A DNA stretch of 13,501 nucleotides, from NCBI GenBank assembly GCA_039024435.1, contig JBCCQH010000149.1, positions 1-13,501 of the forward strand, read 5' to 3'. Shown in pieces: positions 1 to 6,780 of this stretch (within the stretch, counting starts at the first letter, position 1; every line of letters starts with the position of its first letter). Both the position numbers and the translations under genes were made by a program. Origin of the DNA: JBCCQH01 sp039024435. Lineage in GTDB: Bacteria; Bacteroidota; Bacteroidia; J057; JADKCL01. The notes under the pieces were generated by a model, which saw only the letters and a list, made by a program, of their open reading frames with translations, was not told the origin of the DNA and made no database searches.

Positions 1-1
1 G

Positions 2-34
2 TTGGTGATGTACCCCGAGGAAGGCGACGAATAA
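2..34 (+). CDS. Possible 3' end of a gene cut by the window edge
   Basis: One frame stays open from the window edge to a TAA at 32-34 and reads LVMYPEEGDE, an acidic tail of the kind often found at the C-terminus of a cytoplasmic protein. Only about ten codons are visible, so neither function nor reality can be settled. The first MITE copy begins only 18 bases after this stop, a common place for a harmless insertion. The alternative is that this is plain intergenic sequence. Confidence 0.3.
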   Translation: MVMYPEEGDE

Positions 35-52
35 GTTCCCGGACATGACTAA

Positions 53-214
53 GAGACTGTTTAAATTTAATCCTGTGATTTTGCTATGGCATCTTTTTCC
101 GCCCCTCTTCCGCTATTTTCTCGCCCCTAGCTTTGGCTATGGACTCCAAAATGAGCTTTGATGGACAAAAAAATCTGCACTAGCAAATTTCACAAACCAA
201 TTTTAAACCGCCTC
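53..214 (+). mobile_element. MITE family A, copy 1 (162 bp, TAA target duplication)
   Basis: This is a 162-bp non-coding element with imperfect terminal inverted repeats. The left end is GAGACTGTTTAAATTT and the right end read in reverse is GAGGCGGTTTAAAATT, 13 of 16 matching. It is flanked on both sides by TAA (50-52 and 215-217), consistent with a 3-bp target duplication. An internal near-palindrome at 125-142 (CCCTAGC, loop, GCTATGG) is perfect in the other two copies. By hand alignment it differs from copy 2 at about 18 of 162 positions without gaps, and from copy 3 at about 8 of 134. No long reading frame is conserved, so it must be moved in trans. The TNA duplication and GAGnC ends are compatible with IS5-family (IS1031-like) transposition, but that assignment is inference. 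Confidence 0.88.
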
Positions 215-220
215 TAAAAG

Positions 221-252
221 CGAAAGCGGAAGTCACCGGACTTCCGCTTTCG
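221..252 (-). terminator. Hairpin terminator of the barrel gene ending at 304
   Basis: A perfect 14-bp stem (221-234 with 239-252) closes a 4-base loop, ACCG. On the minus strand it lies about 50 bases past the stop of the outer-membrane gene and is followed by CTTTTAG, a short T run. The right end of MITE copy 1 and its TAA duplication lie immediately beyond it, so the element inserted just after the transcription unit. Confidence 0.7.
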
Positions 253-303
253 TCATTTGGGCCCTCTTCGTTTCGGAGCCTCAAGTTACGCGCTCAAAAA
301 AGA

Positions 304-1350
304 TCACTTCCCCTTGGGCAAAGCAAAACTCAATCCCAGGTAGGGACTCGCGGTCGAATATCCCTCGGTATCGGTGCCCATCAGCACCCCACCGCGCAGG
401 GAAAGCGACGGCAAGACTTCGTATTCCAGCCCCAAGCCGTAGTTGAAGCGCACAAAGCCAGAACCCGCACGGACCTGACCGAAATGCCACACGCTGGCCT
501 CATGGTAGATGGAAAAGCGATCTTCCCGGAAGAAATTTGCCCGCAAGCCCGCTCCGACACCTCGGTAACCCAGGGTCTCCCCCGGCACAAATGCCTGGGT
601 CCGGGGCCCCAATTCCGCGCCGGCGGTCAGGCTCAACCAGCGGTTCACCCCGTACTCTACTTGCACTTGGTGCAATCCGGCGCGCGTATCCAAATTGCCC
701 AGCGAGGAAGAGACGTCCTCGCGAATCATATAGCGGTAGCTTACCCGCCAGCGGTCAAACTCCTCCGGCAGCGTAGATGCATCGGCGCGCTTGCCTTGGA
801 GCGGCAAATCGTACTTCAAGCCGTATTGGGCGTTAAATTCCAGATTGCCGCCCCAGTTTTCTTCCCCGATCAGATCGGAAGTGCCCCAGACCAGTCCGGC
901 CCCTATGGCGGTGTAAAAATGCAGGCCCGCCGCGATGCGGAGGTCTGTCCCCACCAAGGCGGCGACCGTCTGTGACTCGTAGACCCAGCGGTCCCGGTCT
1001 TCGCCGAATTGCACCCGGCGGGAGCGGCCATTCGTGTATTCCAGACCGACAAATGGACTCACCGGTCGTCCCCCCACCGGCAAATAGTAGCGGTACATCG
1101 CTCCCCAATATTGAGCGGCATTCCGGAGGGGCGTTCCCTGAAAGCTCAACTCGTGATTTTGCCAGCGGAGCCCGGCGCCCACGTACCATCCCCCGTCCCA
1201 AAACCGTGAATTGAGGTGGGAATAGCCGACCACCGAGAGCCGGTTTCTTTCCTGGCCAAAAACAGTTCCGGTCACCAAAAGTATGAGGGTGAGCAAGGCG
1301 ACGGTACGGTAAGCCTGAGCTAGGTGCAAGGTGCAGTGTTTGCGATTCAT
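304..1350 (-). CDS. Secreted outer-membrane beta-barrel-like protein
   Basis: The protein has 348 residues from the ATG at 1350. That start gives a clear signal peptide: a basic stretch (NRKH..R), a hydrophobic core around residues 16-30, and a cut after VFG before Gln33. The frame stays open upstream to an ATG at 1536, but that would put about 62 residues before the signal peptide, so 1350 is preferred. The mature part is rich in alternating aromatic and polar residues (WYVGAGLRWQNHELSF; YRYYLPVG; FYTAIGAGLVWG) with many Gly-rich turns, and ends in the strand-like PYLGLSFALPKGK. This is the look of an outer-membrane barrel. No specific family or substrate is recognisable. The gene stands alone, with a hairpin terminator downstream, and lies between two inverted copies of MITE A. 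Function unknown; barrel assignment fairly likely. Confidence 0.82.
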   Translation of the reverse strand: MNRKHCTLHLAQAYRTVALLTLILLVTGTVFGQERNRLSVVGYSHLNSRFWDGGWYVGAGLRWQNHELSFQGTPLRNAAQYWGAMYRYYLPVGGRPVSPFVGLEYTNGRSRRVQFGEDRDRWVYESQTVAALVGTDLRIAAGLHFYTAIGAGLVWGTSDLIGEENWGGNLEFNAQYGLKYDLPLQGKRADASTLPEEFDRWRVSYRYMIREDVSSSLGNLDTRAGLHQVQVEYGVNRWLSLTAGAELGPRTQAFVPGETLGYRGVGAGLRANFFREDRFSIYHEASVWHFGQVRAGSGFVRFNYGLGLEYEVLPSLSLRGGVLMGTDTEGYSTASPYLGLSFALPKGK

Positions 1351-1540
1351 GGCATTAACGGTGAGAAGGTTCGATACTTGCAAAATGGAGACCGAGATTG
1401 GGATTTCAACCCCCAAAAACGCATAAAGTTGCATTTTATTGTCCGCAAACGCGAAGTAATTTGTCTTATCGGAGGAAAATAAACTATGAACGGTACGCAT
1501 TCCGTACTCAGCCTCCCCGGTGAGCCAGTCCTCCACCTAA

Positions 1541-1702
1541 GTGGCGGTTTACGATTGGTTGGTGAAATTTGCTCGCGCAGATTTTTTTGTCTCTCGAAGC
1601 TCATTTTGGAGTCCATAGCCCGAGCTATGGGCGAGAAAATAGCGGAAGAGAGGCGGAAAAAAATGCCACAGCAAAATCGCAGGATTAAATTTAAACCGCC
1701 TC
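1541..1702 (-). mobile_element. MITE family A, copy 2 (inverted relative to copies 1 and 3)
   Basis: This is the same 162-bp element as 53-214 in reverse orientation, again flanked by TAA on both sides (1538-1540 and 1703-1705). Its outer ends are GTGGCGGTTTACGATT on the left and, in reverse, GAGGCGGTTTAAATTT on the right. The internal palindrome CCATAGC/GCTATGG (1613-1619 with 1624-1630) is perfect here. It sits about 190 bases upstream of the start of the barrel gene and directly abuts a second repeat element. Its right-hand TAA coincides with the first three bases of that second element. Confidence 0.88.
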
Positions 1703-1935
1703 TAATTCTACTTTGTCAGGTTTGCATTTCTGCTCAATCTTCCTCATCTGTGTCTTCGCGACGCGCGACAAAGGAACAAGGATGGGATCGCGAGCAATAC
1801 ACAGCGATCTTTAGCGGGGCTGCTTTTCCGGCTCAATTCGGCCCCGCCCAAGATCGCTACTTGTCCACCGCGATCTCCGCACTGCGCGTTGGCGAAGACG
1901 GCTTGGCGTTTTTTTAACCTGACAAAGTAGAGTTA
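1703..1935. mobile_element. MITE-like element B with 19-20 bp inverted ends and internal hairpin
   Basis: Positions 1704-1722 (AATTCTACTTTGTCAGGTT) match the reverse of 1916-1934 at 18 of 19 bases, and one further outer base pair also matches. Inside is a strong hairpin: 1803-1811 pairs with 1850-1858 (AGCGATCTT with AAGATCGCT) and 1814-1820 pairs with 1841-1847 (GCGGGGC with GCCCCGC). These are separated by a 2-base internal loop and enclose a 20-base loop. A run of seven T lies just inside the right end. The frame that crosses the element also runs through MITE A and has no family signature, so I do not call a gene. No clear flanking target duplication was found. Family of the parent transposon unknown. 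A structured non-mobile repeat is the alternative. Confidence 0.65.
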
Positions 1936-1968
1936 AGAACCCGCTCCCCAACGTGAACCCGGTAAACC

Positions 1969-2004
1969 AAGCGAAGCGGCAAACTCTCGTCCGCCGCTTC
2001 GCTT
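1969..2004 (-). terminator. Hairpin terminator after the DUF6580 gene
   Basis: A perfect 12-bp inverted repeat, AAGCGAAGCGGC (1969-1980) with its complement at 1993-2004, encloses a 12-base loop. It lies about 35 bases past the stop of the minus-strand membrane protein gene. On the minus strand the stem is followed only by GGTTTACC, so the T tract is weak. It is best read as a terminator of that gene. Confidence 0.55.
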
Positions 2005-2037
2005 GCTCAATGCGCGCTGATCATCCCGACGAAAGTG

Positions 2038-2625
2038 CTAGGCGGTAGCCTCCCGCTTTGCTTTGCGGCGCTCCAAGGCCCAAATTGTGACCCAATAGCC
2101 GCCGAAGATGACCGCTGAGTAAAACAAGTCCCCCGCCAGGGAAAACTTGTAAAACGGCAGAGCAAAAGTGAAACATAGCACCAACCCTTTAACAGTGAGT
2201 GCATAGATGCCGCCGAAAAAGAAAACCGCCAGATTGGAAATCAAGAAAAAGAAAGTCGATCCGCCGACGGCAGCCAGGATGGTCTTGCCACCCTGGGTTT
2301 TGAGGCGCTTTTTCGCGCTCATCCGCGCATCGCGGTGACCGATCCATTGACCGATGAGTACCGGAGTACACAACCCTAAGTAGACTGCGATCATCAGGGG
2401 GAGATCGTAGGTACCGACGAAGAAGACATCACCGATCAGCATTCCGGTCAGTGGCACCGCCAAAGCAAGCAAGCGATTGCGAAAGAAATACGCCGCAAAC
2501 AGGCCCGCCGCAATCACCGGCGCAAAGTTGGGCAGGTGCGTTACCACCCGGCCCAGCACAATGATGCCGACCAGCAATGCAAATACCGCGGAATTCAGCA
2601 GTGTCTTATTCATTGGTTTTCTCAT
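2038..2625 (-). CDS. DUF6580-type multi-pass membrane protein
   Basis: A 195-residue integral membrane protein with about five to six hydrophobic segments. It carries landmarks I recognise from the Bacteroidota DUF6580 family: an N-terminal NFAPV motif after the first helix, a Gly-Asp pair in the second helix region (LIGDVFF), and a C-terminal GDLFYSAVIFGGYW. The family is uncharacterised; its layout resembles small substrate-binding membrane subunits of vitamin transporters, but that is speculation. Two starts are possible: ATG at 2625 (MRKP) or 2613 (MNKTLL). A promoter-like box ends 5 bases before 2625, so transcripts may be almost leaderless. The gene diverges from the acylase gene over a 90-127 base interval and is closed by a hairpin. 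A basic tail (RRKAKR) follows the last helix. Confidence 0.88.
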   Translation of the reverse strand: MRKPMNKTLLNSAVFALLVGIIVLGRVVTHLPNFAPVIAAGLFAAYFFRNRLLALAVPLTGMLIGDVFFVGTYDLPLMIAVYLGLCTPVLIGQWIGHRDARMSAKKRLKTQGGKTILAAVGGSTFFFLISNLAVFFFGGIYALTVKGLVLCFTFALPFYKFSLAGDLFYSAVIFGGYWVTIWALERRKAKREATA

Positions 2626-2630
2626 TTTGG

Positions 2631-2663
2631 CAAAGATAGTACAGGATACACCGCTGATGCAAG
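2631..2663 (-). promoter_or_regulatory. Bacteroidota-type promoter of the DUF6580 gene
   Basis: On the minus strand a -7 box TATCTTTG (2638-2631) matches TAnnTTTG exactly. CTTG (2663-2660) lies 21 bases upstream, close to the usual -33 TTTG and its 19-21 base spacing. The expected transcription start falls at or next to the ATG at 2625. Motif match only. Confidence 0.45.
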
Positions 2664-2752
2664 CCTTCCCCGCCGGTGCGGGACAATCCCCGGGATAATT
2701 CCGGTTTCATCTTAAAATGGATTCCGGTATATTGGCAAAAACGCCGGTTTTC

Positions 2753-5191
2753 ATGCGCTATTTCTCCGCACTCTTCTTCACCATCTTAACCATCGGGGCT
2801 TGCTGGTTTCTGGACCACGCCCGCCTGTCGTCGGTTCCGCTAGGCTTCGGCCGAGTCTTGGATCCGTACAATGGCTTCTGGCAAAACATGGAGGGCAAAA
2901 CGCCAGACTATCCGGAAAACATCGACCTGACGGGTCTAAAAGCGCCGGTCCAGGTCCACTACGGTGCGCGGGGGGTGCCCCATATCTTTGCCGAGAACAC
3001 CGATGACCTTTACCGCGCCCAGGGCTACATCACCGCCCGCGACCGGCTCTGGCAAATGGAATTTCAGATTTATGCCGCTTCCGGACGGATTTCCGAACTC
3101 GTGTTCAATCCTCGGGCCATTGAACTGGACCGCGCCCGGCGGCGCCACGGTATGGTCAAAGCCGCCGAAGACAACCTCAAAGTATTGGAAGCTGATCCCG
3201 AAATGAAAGCCGCCCTCGATGCCTACACCGCCGGCGTCAACGCCTGGATCGAGCAGCTTTCCTTTGCCGAATATCCCCTGGAATACAAGTTGATAGACTA
3301 CGCCCCCGAACCGTGGACCAATCTGAAATCGGTGTTGCTGCTGAAATACATGGCTTGGGATCTGAGCGGCAACAGCCGGGATTTTGAAAATACCAATGCT
3401 TTTGCCGCCTTTGGGGCCAAAGAATACAACCGCCTCTTTGCTCACCTGACCGATTCCATCCGGCCGATTATTCCCCCGGATATGACCCTGGACAGCGCTA
3501 GCCTCACCCTGGCCGGGGATACAAGCTTCATCCCGGATTGGCTCATTTCCCAGCGCAAGATTGCCGAACCCAACCCCAACAACGGCAGCAACAACTGGGT
3601 GGTCGCCGGTTCCAAAACCGCTTCCGGTTATCCGATGCTCTGCAATGATCCCCACCTGGGCCTGCGTTTGCCCGCGATTTGGTACGAAGTCCAACTTACC
3701 ACCCCGGAGCACAGCGTATACGGGGTGAGTCTGCCCGGCTCTCCCATGGTCATCATTGGATTTAACCGGGACATCGCCTGGGGCGTCACCAATTCTTCGC
3801 GGGACGTCATGGACTGGTACTACATCGAGTACCAGGACGAAAACAAGCAAGCCTACCGGCACGATGACCAGTGGTTACCCGTAGAAACGCGGCTCGAAAC
3901 CATCCACCGCCGGGGGCAAGCAACCTTTGTGGACACGGTCCGCTACACCCTGCACGGCCCGGTAGTGTACGAAGCGGGCTACCGGGATCGGGACAGTGCC
4001 GGCCCCGCCAACGTCGCGATGCACTGGGAGGGCATGCAACCCGACTTTTCCATGCGCACATTCTTTGCCCTCAATCGGGCAAAGAACTACAACGATTACC
4101 GCCGGGCGCTTTCCCACTACGGTACACCCGGGCAGAACTTCGTGTTTGCGAGCCGTGAAGGCGATATTGCGATCACCCAACAAGGCAAGTTTCCCGCCAA
4201 GTGGCGCAACCAGGGACGTTTTATCATGGACGGTTCCCGCCCCGACCACCTATGGCAGGGCTACATTCCATTTGCCGAAAACCCCACCGCCAAAAATCCC
4301 GAACGCGGCTACCTCTTCTCCGCCAATCAGGCCCCAGTCGGACCGGAATATCCTTACGAAACTTCCGGAAGGTACGACGACACCCGCAGCCGCCGGATCG
4401 ATCAGCGCCTCGCCGCGATGCAAGACATCACGCCGCAAGACCTGCAAGCCCTGCAAAACGACAACTTTAACCAAGAAGCCGCCGAAGTACTGCCCGGGCT
4501 GCTCGCCAAAGTCGACGTCGCCCGCCTGAGTGAGGCCGGCAAGGCCGCCTACGATTCACTCCGCGCCTGGAATCTGCAAAATGAGCCCGCGCTTTTCGGC
4601 CCGGCATTTTACGAAACGTGGGTCGATAAGGTGCGCTGGAACACCTGGAAAGACGAAATCGGCCGGGTGGACAAGCCCAGCAGCATGCCGGACCGCTACT
4701 ACACGCTCCACTGGCTGGCGGATACGGTGGAGCTGAGTTACGCCGACGACATCACTACCCCCGCAACGGAAACCAGCCGCGACCTGCTGACGGTGCAACT
4801 GGACTCCGCCGCCCAAGCCTTGCGTGAATTTGCTGATGCCGAAGCCGTGCCCGCCAATTGGCAAAATCTCAATGATGTCAGCATCACCCATCTGGCGAGC
4901 TTGGTCCCGTTCAGCTTCCGCCGGGTCGAAACCGGAGGCAACCACGGCATCGTCAACGCCAATTTTAACGGCCACGGTCCCTCCTGGCGGATGGTCGTCG
5001 AGCTGGGTCCGGAACCGGTCGCCTACGGAGTCTACCCCGGGGGCCAAAGCGGCAATCCCGGCAGCCCGCTCTACGCCAATATGGTCGCCCCCTGGGCCGA
5101 GGGCGAGTACTTCAAGCTGCACTTCCTGAGCTCGGCCACTGACCGGGAGGGCGTTAAATTTAGCCAAACCATCAATCCGGAGGCCCCATGA
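2753..5191 (+). CDS. Penicillin acylase family Ntn hydrolase
   Basis: An 812-residue member of the penicillin/acyl-homoserine-lactone acylase family, N-terminal-nucleophile amidases that cut themselves into two chains. The expected nucleophile is Ser279 in NNGSNNWVV (codon at 3587), which becomes residue 1 of the beta chain after cleavage behind Gly278. The oxyanion Asn is likely Asn525 in LFSANQAP and the conserved Arg lies in RSRRID near 548; both fall at the usual distance from the serine. The family C-terminus GGQSGNPGSPLY followed by WAEGEYF is present. The chosen ATG starts a hydrophobic export segment (MRYFSALFFTILTIGACWF) and then the LLDP-like YNGFW region. An ATG at 2717 would add 12 residues and is the alternative. 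Likely periplasmic or membrane-anchored. Substrate (beta-lactam, acyl-homoserine lactone or other amide) cannot be told from sequence. The stop overlaps the next gene. Confidence 0.95.
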   Translation: MRYFSALFFTILTIGACWFLDHARLSSVPLGFGRVLDPYNGFWQNMEGKTPDYPENIDLTGLKAPVQVHYGARGVPHIFAENTDDLYRAQGYITARDRLWQMEFQIYAASGRISELVFNPRAIELDRARRRHGMVKAAEDNLKVLEADPEMKAALDAYTAGVNAWIEQLSFAEYPLEYKLIDYAPEPWTNLKSVLLLKYMAWDLSGNSRDFENTNAFAAFGAKEYNRLFAHLTDSIRPIIPPDMTLDSASLTLAGDTSFIPDWLISQRKIAEPNPNNGSNNWVVAGSKTASGYPMLCNDPHLGLRLPAIWYEVQLTTPEHSVYGVSLPGSPMVIIGFNRDIAWGVTNSSRDVMDWYYIEYQDENKQAYRHDDQWLPVETRLETIHRRGQATFVDTVRYTLHGPVVYEAGYRDRDSAGPANVAMHWEGMQPDFSMRTFFALNRAKNYNDYRRALSHYGTPGQNFVFASREGDIAITQQGKFPAKWRNQGRFIMDGSRPDHLWQGYIPFAENPTAKNPERGYLFSANQAPVGPEYPYETSGRYDDTRSRRIDQRLAAMQDITPQDLQALQNDNFNQEAAEVLPGLLAKVDVARLSEAGKAAYDSLRAWNLQNEPALFGPAFYETWVDKVRWNTWKDEIGRVDKPSSMPDRYYTLHWLADTVELSYADDITTPATETSRDLLTVQLDSAAQALREFADAEAVPANWQNLNDVSITHLASLVPFSFRRVETGGNHGIVNANFNGHGPSWRMVVELGPEPVAYGVYPGGQSGNPGSPLYANMVAPWAEGEYFKLHFLSSATDREGVKFSQTINPEAP

Positions 5192-5550
5192 AATTCCTCT
5201 TGCATGTCGCAGTTGTCATCGCGCTGGGATTGGTGCTGGCGTTGTTCTTGCCCTGGTGGGGTGTAGCCCTTGCCGGAGGCATTGCGGCACTGGCGCTGAC
5301 CGGACACCTGGGCCGTGGCTTCCTCGCCGGGCTGCTTGGCATCTTTCTGCTGTGGACGGTGGTGGCCTTTTTGCAGGTCAATGCCACCGGCTCGCAGCTC
5401 CACGAGGGATTTGCCGAACTGCTGCCGCTGCCCTTGAGCGGTACCGGATTGATTTTCTTTTCCGGCCTCGTGGGCGGCCTGGTCGCCGGTTTGGGGGGAC
5501 TGAGTGGCAGTTCTCTCCGCCGCATCGTCTTTCCCTCACGCCGGCGCTGA
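5188..5550 (+). CDS. Small membrane protein coupled to the acylase gene
   Basis: The protein has 120 residues with an ATG that overlaps the acylase stop (ATGA), so the two are almost certainly one transcript and translationally coupled. It is nearly all hydrophobic. About four membrane segments can be drawn: residues 3-21, 23-40, 44-64 and 86-104, with a short more polar stretch at 65-80 and a basic tail (SLRR..RRR) probably facing the cytoplasm. No family is recognised. Because it travels with a secreted amidase it could help export or anchor that enzyme, or handle its product, but nothing in the sequence proves this. No clear terminator was seen behind it. Confidence 0.8.
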   Translation: MKFLLHVAVVIALGLVLALFLPWWGVALAGGIAALALTGHLGRGFLAGLLGIFLLWTVVAFLQVNATGSQLHEGFAELLPLPLSGTGLIFFSGLVGGLVAGLGGLSGSSLRRIVFPSRRR

Positions 5551-5873
5551 CTGGAGACCGGGCCCAACCCGCTAAAAAATTTCTTTCCATCCGGCCTTTG
5601 GCACGATTTTGGCTCCCGAATACGGGGAATCAAAATCCGAACCGCTATGCACCATCCCCTAATTTTCGGGAATTCCCCGAAGCAAATTTGTATGGATCCC
5701 TTTTCTGGAAAATGGCTCATCTTCGACGATGAAGCCCACCCGCTTTTACCAAACCCAACTGCAACAACCAACCAGCTTGGCCTACTGCTTCAAGAAAACA
5801 ATTCGTACCATTATTGATCTGGCGGCAAACAGCAGCCCCGAACGAACCCAGCCGTACTGAATTTAGAATCGCT
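5551..5873. other. 323-base gap between membrane protein and barrel-like gene
   Basis: No recognisable gene is present. There is a 43-codon frame from ATG 5729 to TGA 5860 with no known signature. A small palindrome occurs at TTCGGGAATTCCCCGAA, and an 8-base inverted pair CGGGGAAT/ATTCCCCG occurs about 45 bases apart. No good TAnnTTTG box or T-tailed hairpin is evident, although a terminator for the upstream operon and a promoter for the gene at 5874 should lie here. Confidence 0.5.
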
Positions 5874-6578
5874 ATGTACACTCTCGTTTATCGTGGCCTC
5901 GTGCCATTGCTCATTCTGTTACTTTGTGCTCCCGAACTTCAGGCCCAGAAGAAAGACAAAATTCCGGCCGAACATGAACTCCACTTAGGATTCGGCTTCG
6001 CCCGGGAGGTATTCAATCCCCGGATCATGTACAAACTGGTTCGGGGGGACCGTGCCTTGCGCCTCACCCTGCAATTGGACGCCAACTCTAGCGGAACATC
6101 TACTGGGCCTGACTTCATCAATCCTAACTTTAATTTTGAGTCGTCCAACCAAAATTTTTTCGCCCAGATCGGCATCGGTAGGGAACAGCGGAAACCCCTC
6201 GGGGAGAAATTCGGCATTCTTTACGGAGGTACATTTCGCCTGTCCTACGGGACCCAACGCAATCGAAATCTAAGCACCGAGTGGGAAAATCAAGTCCGGG
6301 TGGACACTGAAAATGTCCTCCAAAGCACGGAATTGGGGGCTGGTTTTCACACGTTTGCCGGATTTTTCTGGAAACCGGTTCCCCGGCTGACCATCAGCCT
6401 GGAGGCGGGGCCTAGCGCGTCCGGAAGTATCAGTTCGAGCCGAAACTACCGCTTGGTGCGGGAATACAACGGCAGTGTCCCGGTGGACTCCGAGTTTTCC
6501 GACCGAAACTTAGACGGATTCAGAATGAATCTTTCGCTGTTTTCTCCGGTCTTTATCCAGGCCGGATTTACATTTTGA
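5874..6578 (+). CDS. Secreted barrel-like protein of unknown function
   Basis: The protein has 234 residues from the ATG at 5874. This start gives a clean signal peptide (MYTLVYRGLVPLLILLLC..) with a likely cut after LQA before Gln25. A longer frame from 5814 would add about 20 polar residues in front and is rejected. The mature part shows alternating patterns typical of outer-membrane strands (ELHLGFGFAREV; ALRLTLQLDAN; GTFRLSYGT; RLTISLEAGPSASG) and ends in FIQAGFTF, with the terminal Phe common in outer-membrane barrels. No named family recognised. It has its own intergenic space on both sides, so it is probably a single-gene unit. Confidence 0.8.
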   Translation: MYTLVYRGLVPLLILLLCAPELQAQKKDKIPAEHELHLGFGFAREVFNPRIMYKLVRGDRALRLTLQLDANSSGTSTGPDFINPNFNFESSNQNFFAQIGIGREQRKPLGEKFGILYGGTFRLSYGTQRNRNLSTEWENQVRVDTENVLQSTELGAGFHTFAGFFWKPVPRLTISLEAGPSASGSISSSRNYRLVREYNGSVPVDSEFSDRNLDGFRMNLSLFSPVFIQAGFTF

Positions 6579-6627
6579 ATGTCGCCGAATCTCTGCGCAA
6601 AACTGCCTATTTATGCGGTAGATTGGC

Positions 6628-6635
6628 TATATTTG
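6628..6635 (+). promoter_or_regulatory. Possible -7 box for the cytochrome c gene
   Basis: TATATTTG matches the Bacteroidota -7 consensus TAnnTTTG exactly, but no TTTG is found 19-21 bases upstream. If used, it would give a leader of about 140 bases that carries the structured region 6648-6730. Confidence 0.3.
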
Positions 6636-6647
6636 CGATGAGCGATA

Positions 6648-6730
6648 GCTTTCATTCGGCGAAAGCCGGGTGATCTGAGCGCCCGCCCGCCGGGCCCCGG
6701 GGCACTGTCCCGAGCCAGGTCGGACCCGGC
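6648..6730 (+). other. GC-rich structured leader upstream of the cytochrome gene
   Basis: Several stems can be drawn. GCTTTC pairs with GAAAGC (6648-6653 with 6661-6666). CGGC-GAAA-GCCG makes a GNRA-capped hairpin (6657-6668). GCCGGGT pairs with ACCCGGC (6665-6671 with 6724-6730). GATCTG pairs with CAGGTC (6672-6677 with 6716-6721), stacked on the last one with a 2-base bulge. The first two compete with the third for the same bases. Inside lie further GC palindromes (GCCCCGGGGC). The stretch ends 50 bases before the cytochrome start. It matches no RNA class I recognise. It could be a cis-regulatory leader, a small RNA, or a terminator/repeat. Confidence 0.4.
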
Positions 6731-6767
6731 CTTACCCCAGCACCAGCGCGCGGGCATTTATTTTCCG

Positions 6768-6775
6768 AAAGGAGG
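6768..6775 (+). promoter_or_regulatory. Perfect Shine-Dalgarno sequence of the cytochrome gene
   Basis: AAAGGAGG lies 5 bases before the ATG at 6781. This fixes the start and is notable because most genes in this window, as usual in Bacteroidota, show no such site. Confidence 0.8.
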
Positions 6776-6780
6776 AACTT

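Noticed and set aside
1351..1536. N-terminal extension of the barrel protein to an ATG at 1536
   Set aside because: A clear signal peptide starts at 1350; 62 residues in front of it would block export and show no domain.
1486..1917. 143-codon plus-strand frame across MITE A and element B
   Set aside because: It runs through two separate repeats, has no recognisable domain, and its middle part is just the inverted end of MITE A.
2936..3862. 308-codon minus-strand frame inside the acylase gene
   Set aside because: It is the shadow of a well-supported gene with all catalytic residues; the Gly/Val-rich product has no family signature.
4556..5167. 203-codon minus-strand frame in the 3' part of the acylase gene
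   Set aside because: Antisense shadow caused by GC-rich third positions; no domain seen.
5814..5873. Upstream start of the 234-residue secreted protein
   Set aside because: Adds a polar stretch before a complete signal peptide beginning at 5874.
6665..6730. tRNA or signal-recognition-particle RNA before the cytochrome gene
   Set aside because: The 7-bp outer stem suggests a tRNA, but there is no T loop, D arm or anticodon arm. CAGGTC followed by GGACCCGG recalls SRP RNA, but the conserved GGAAGGAAGCA loop is missing.
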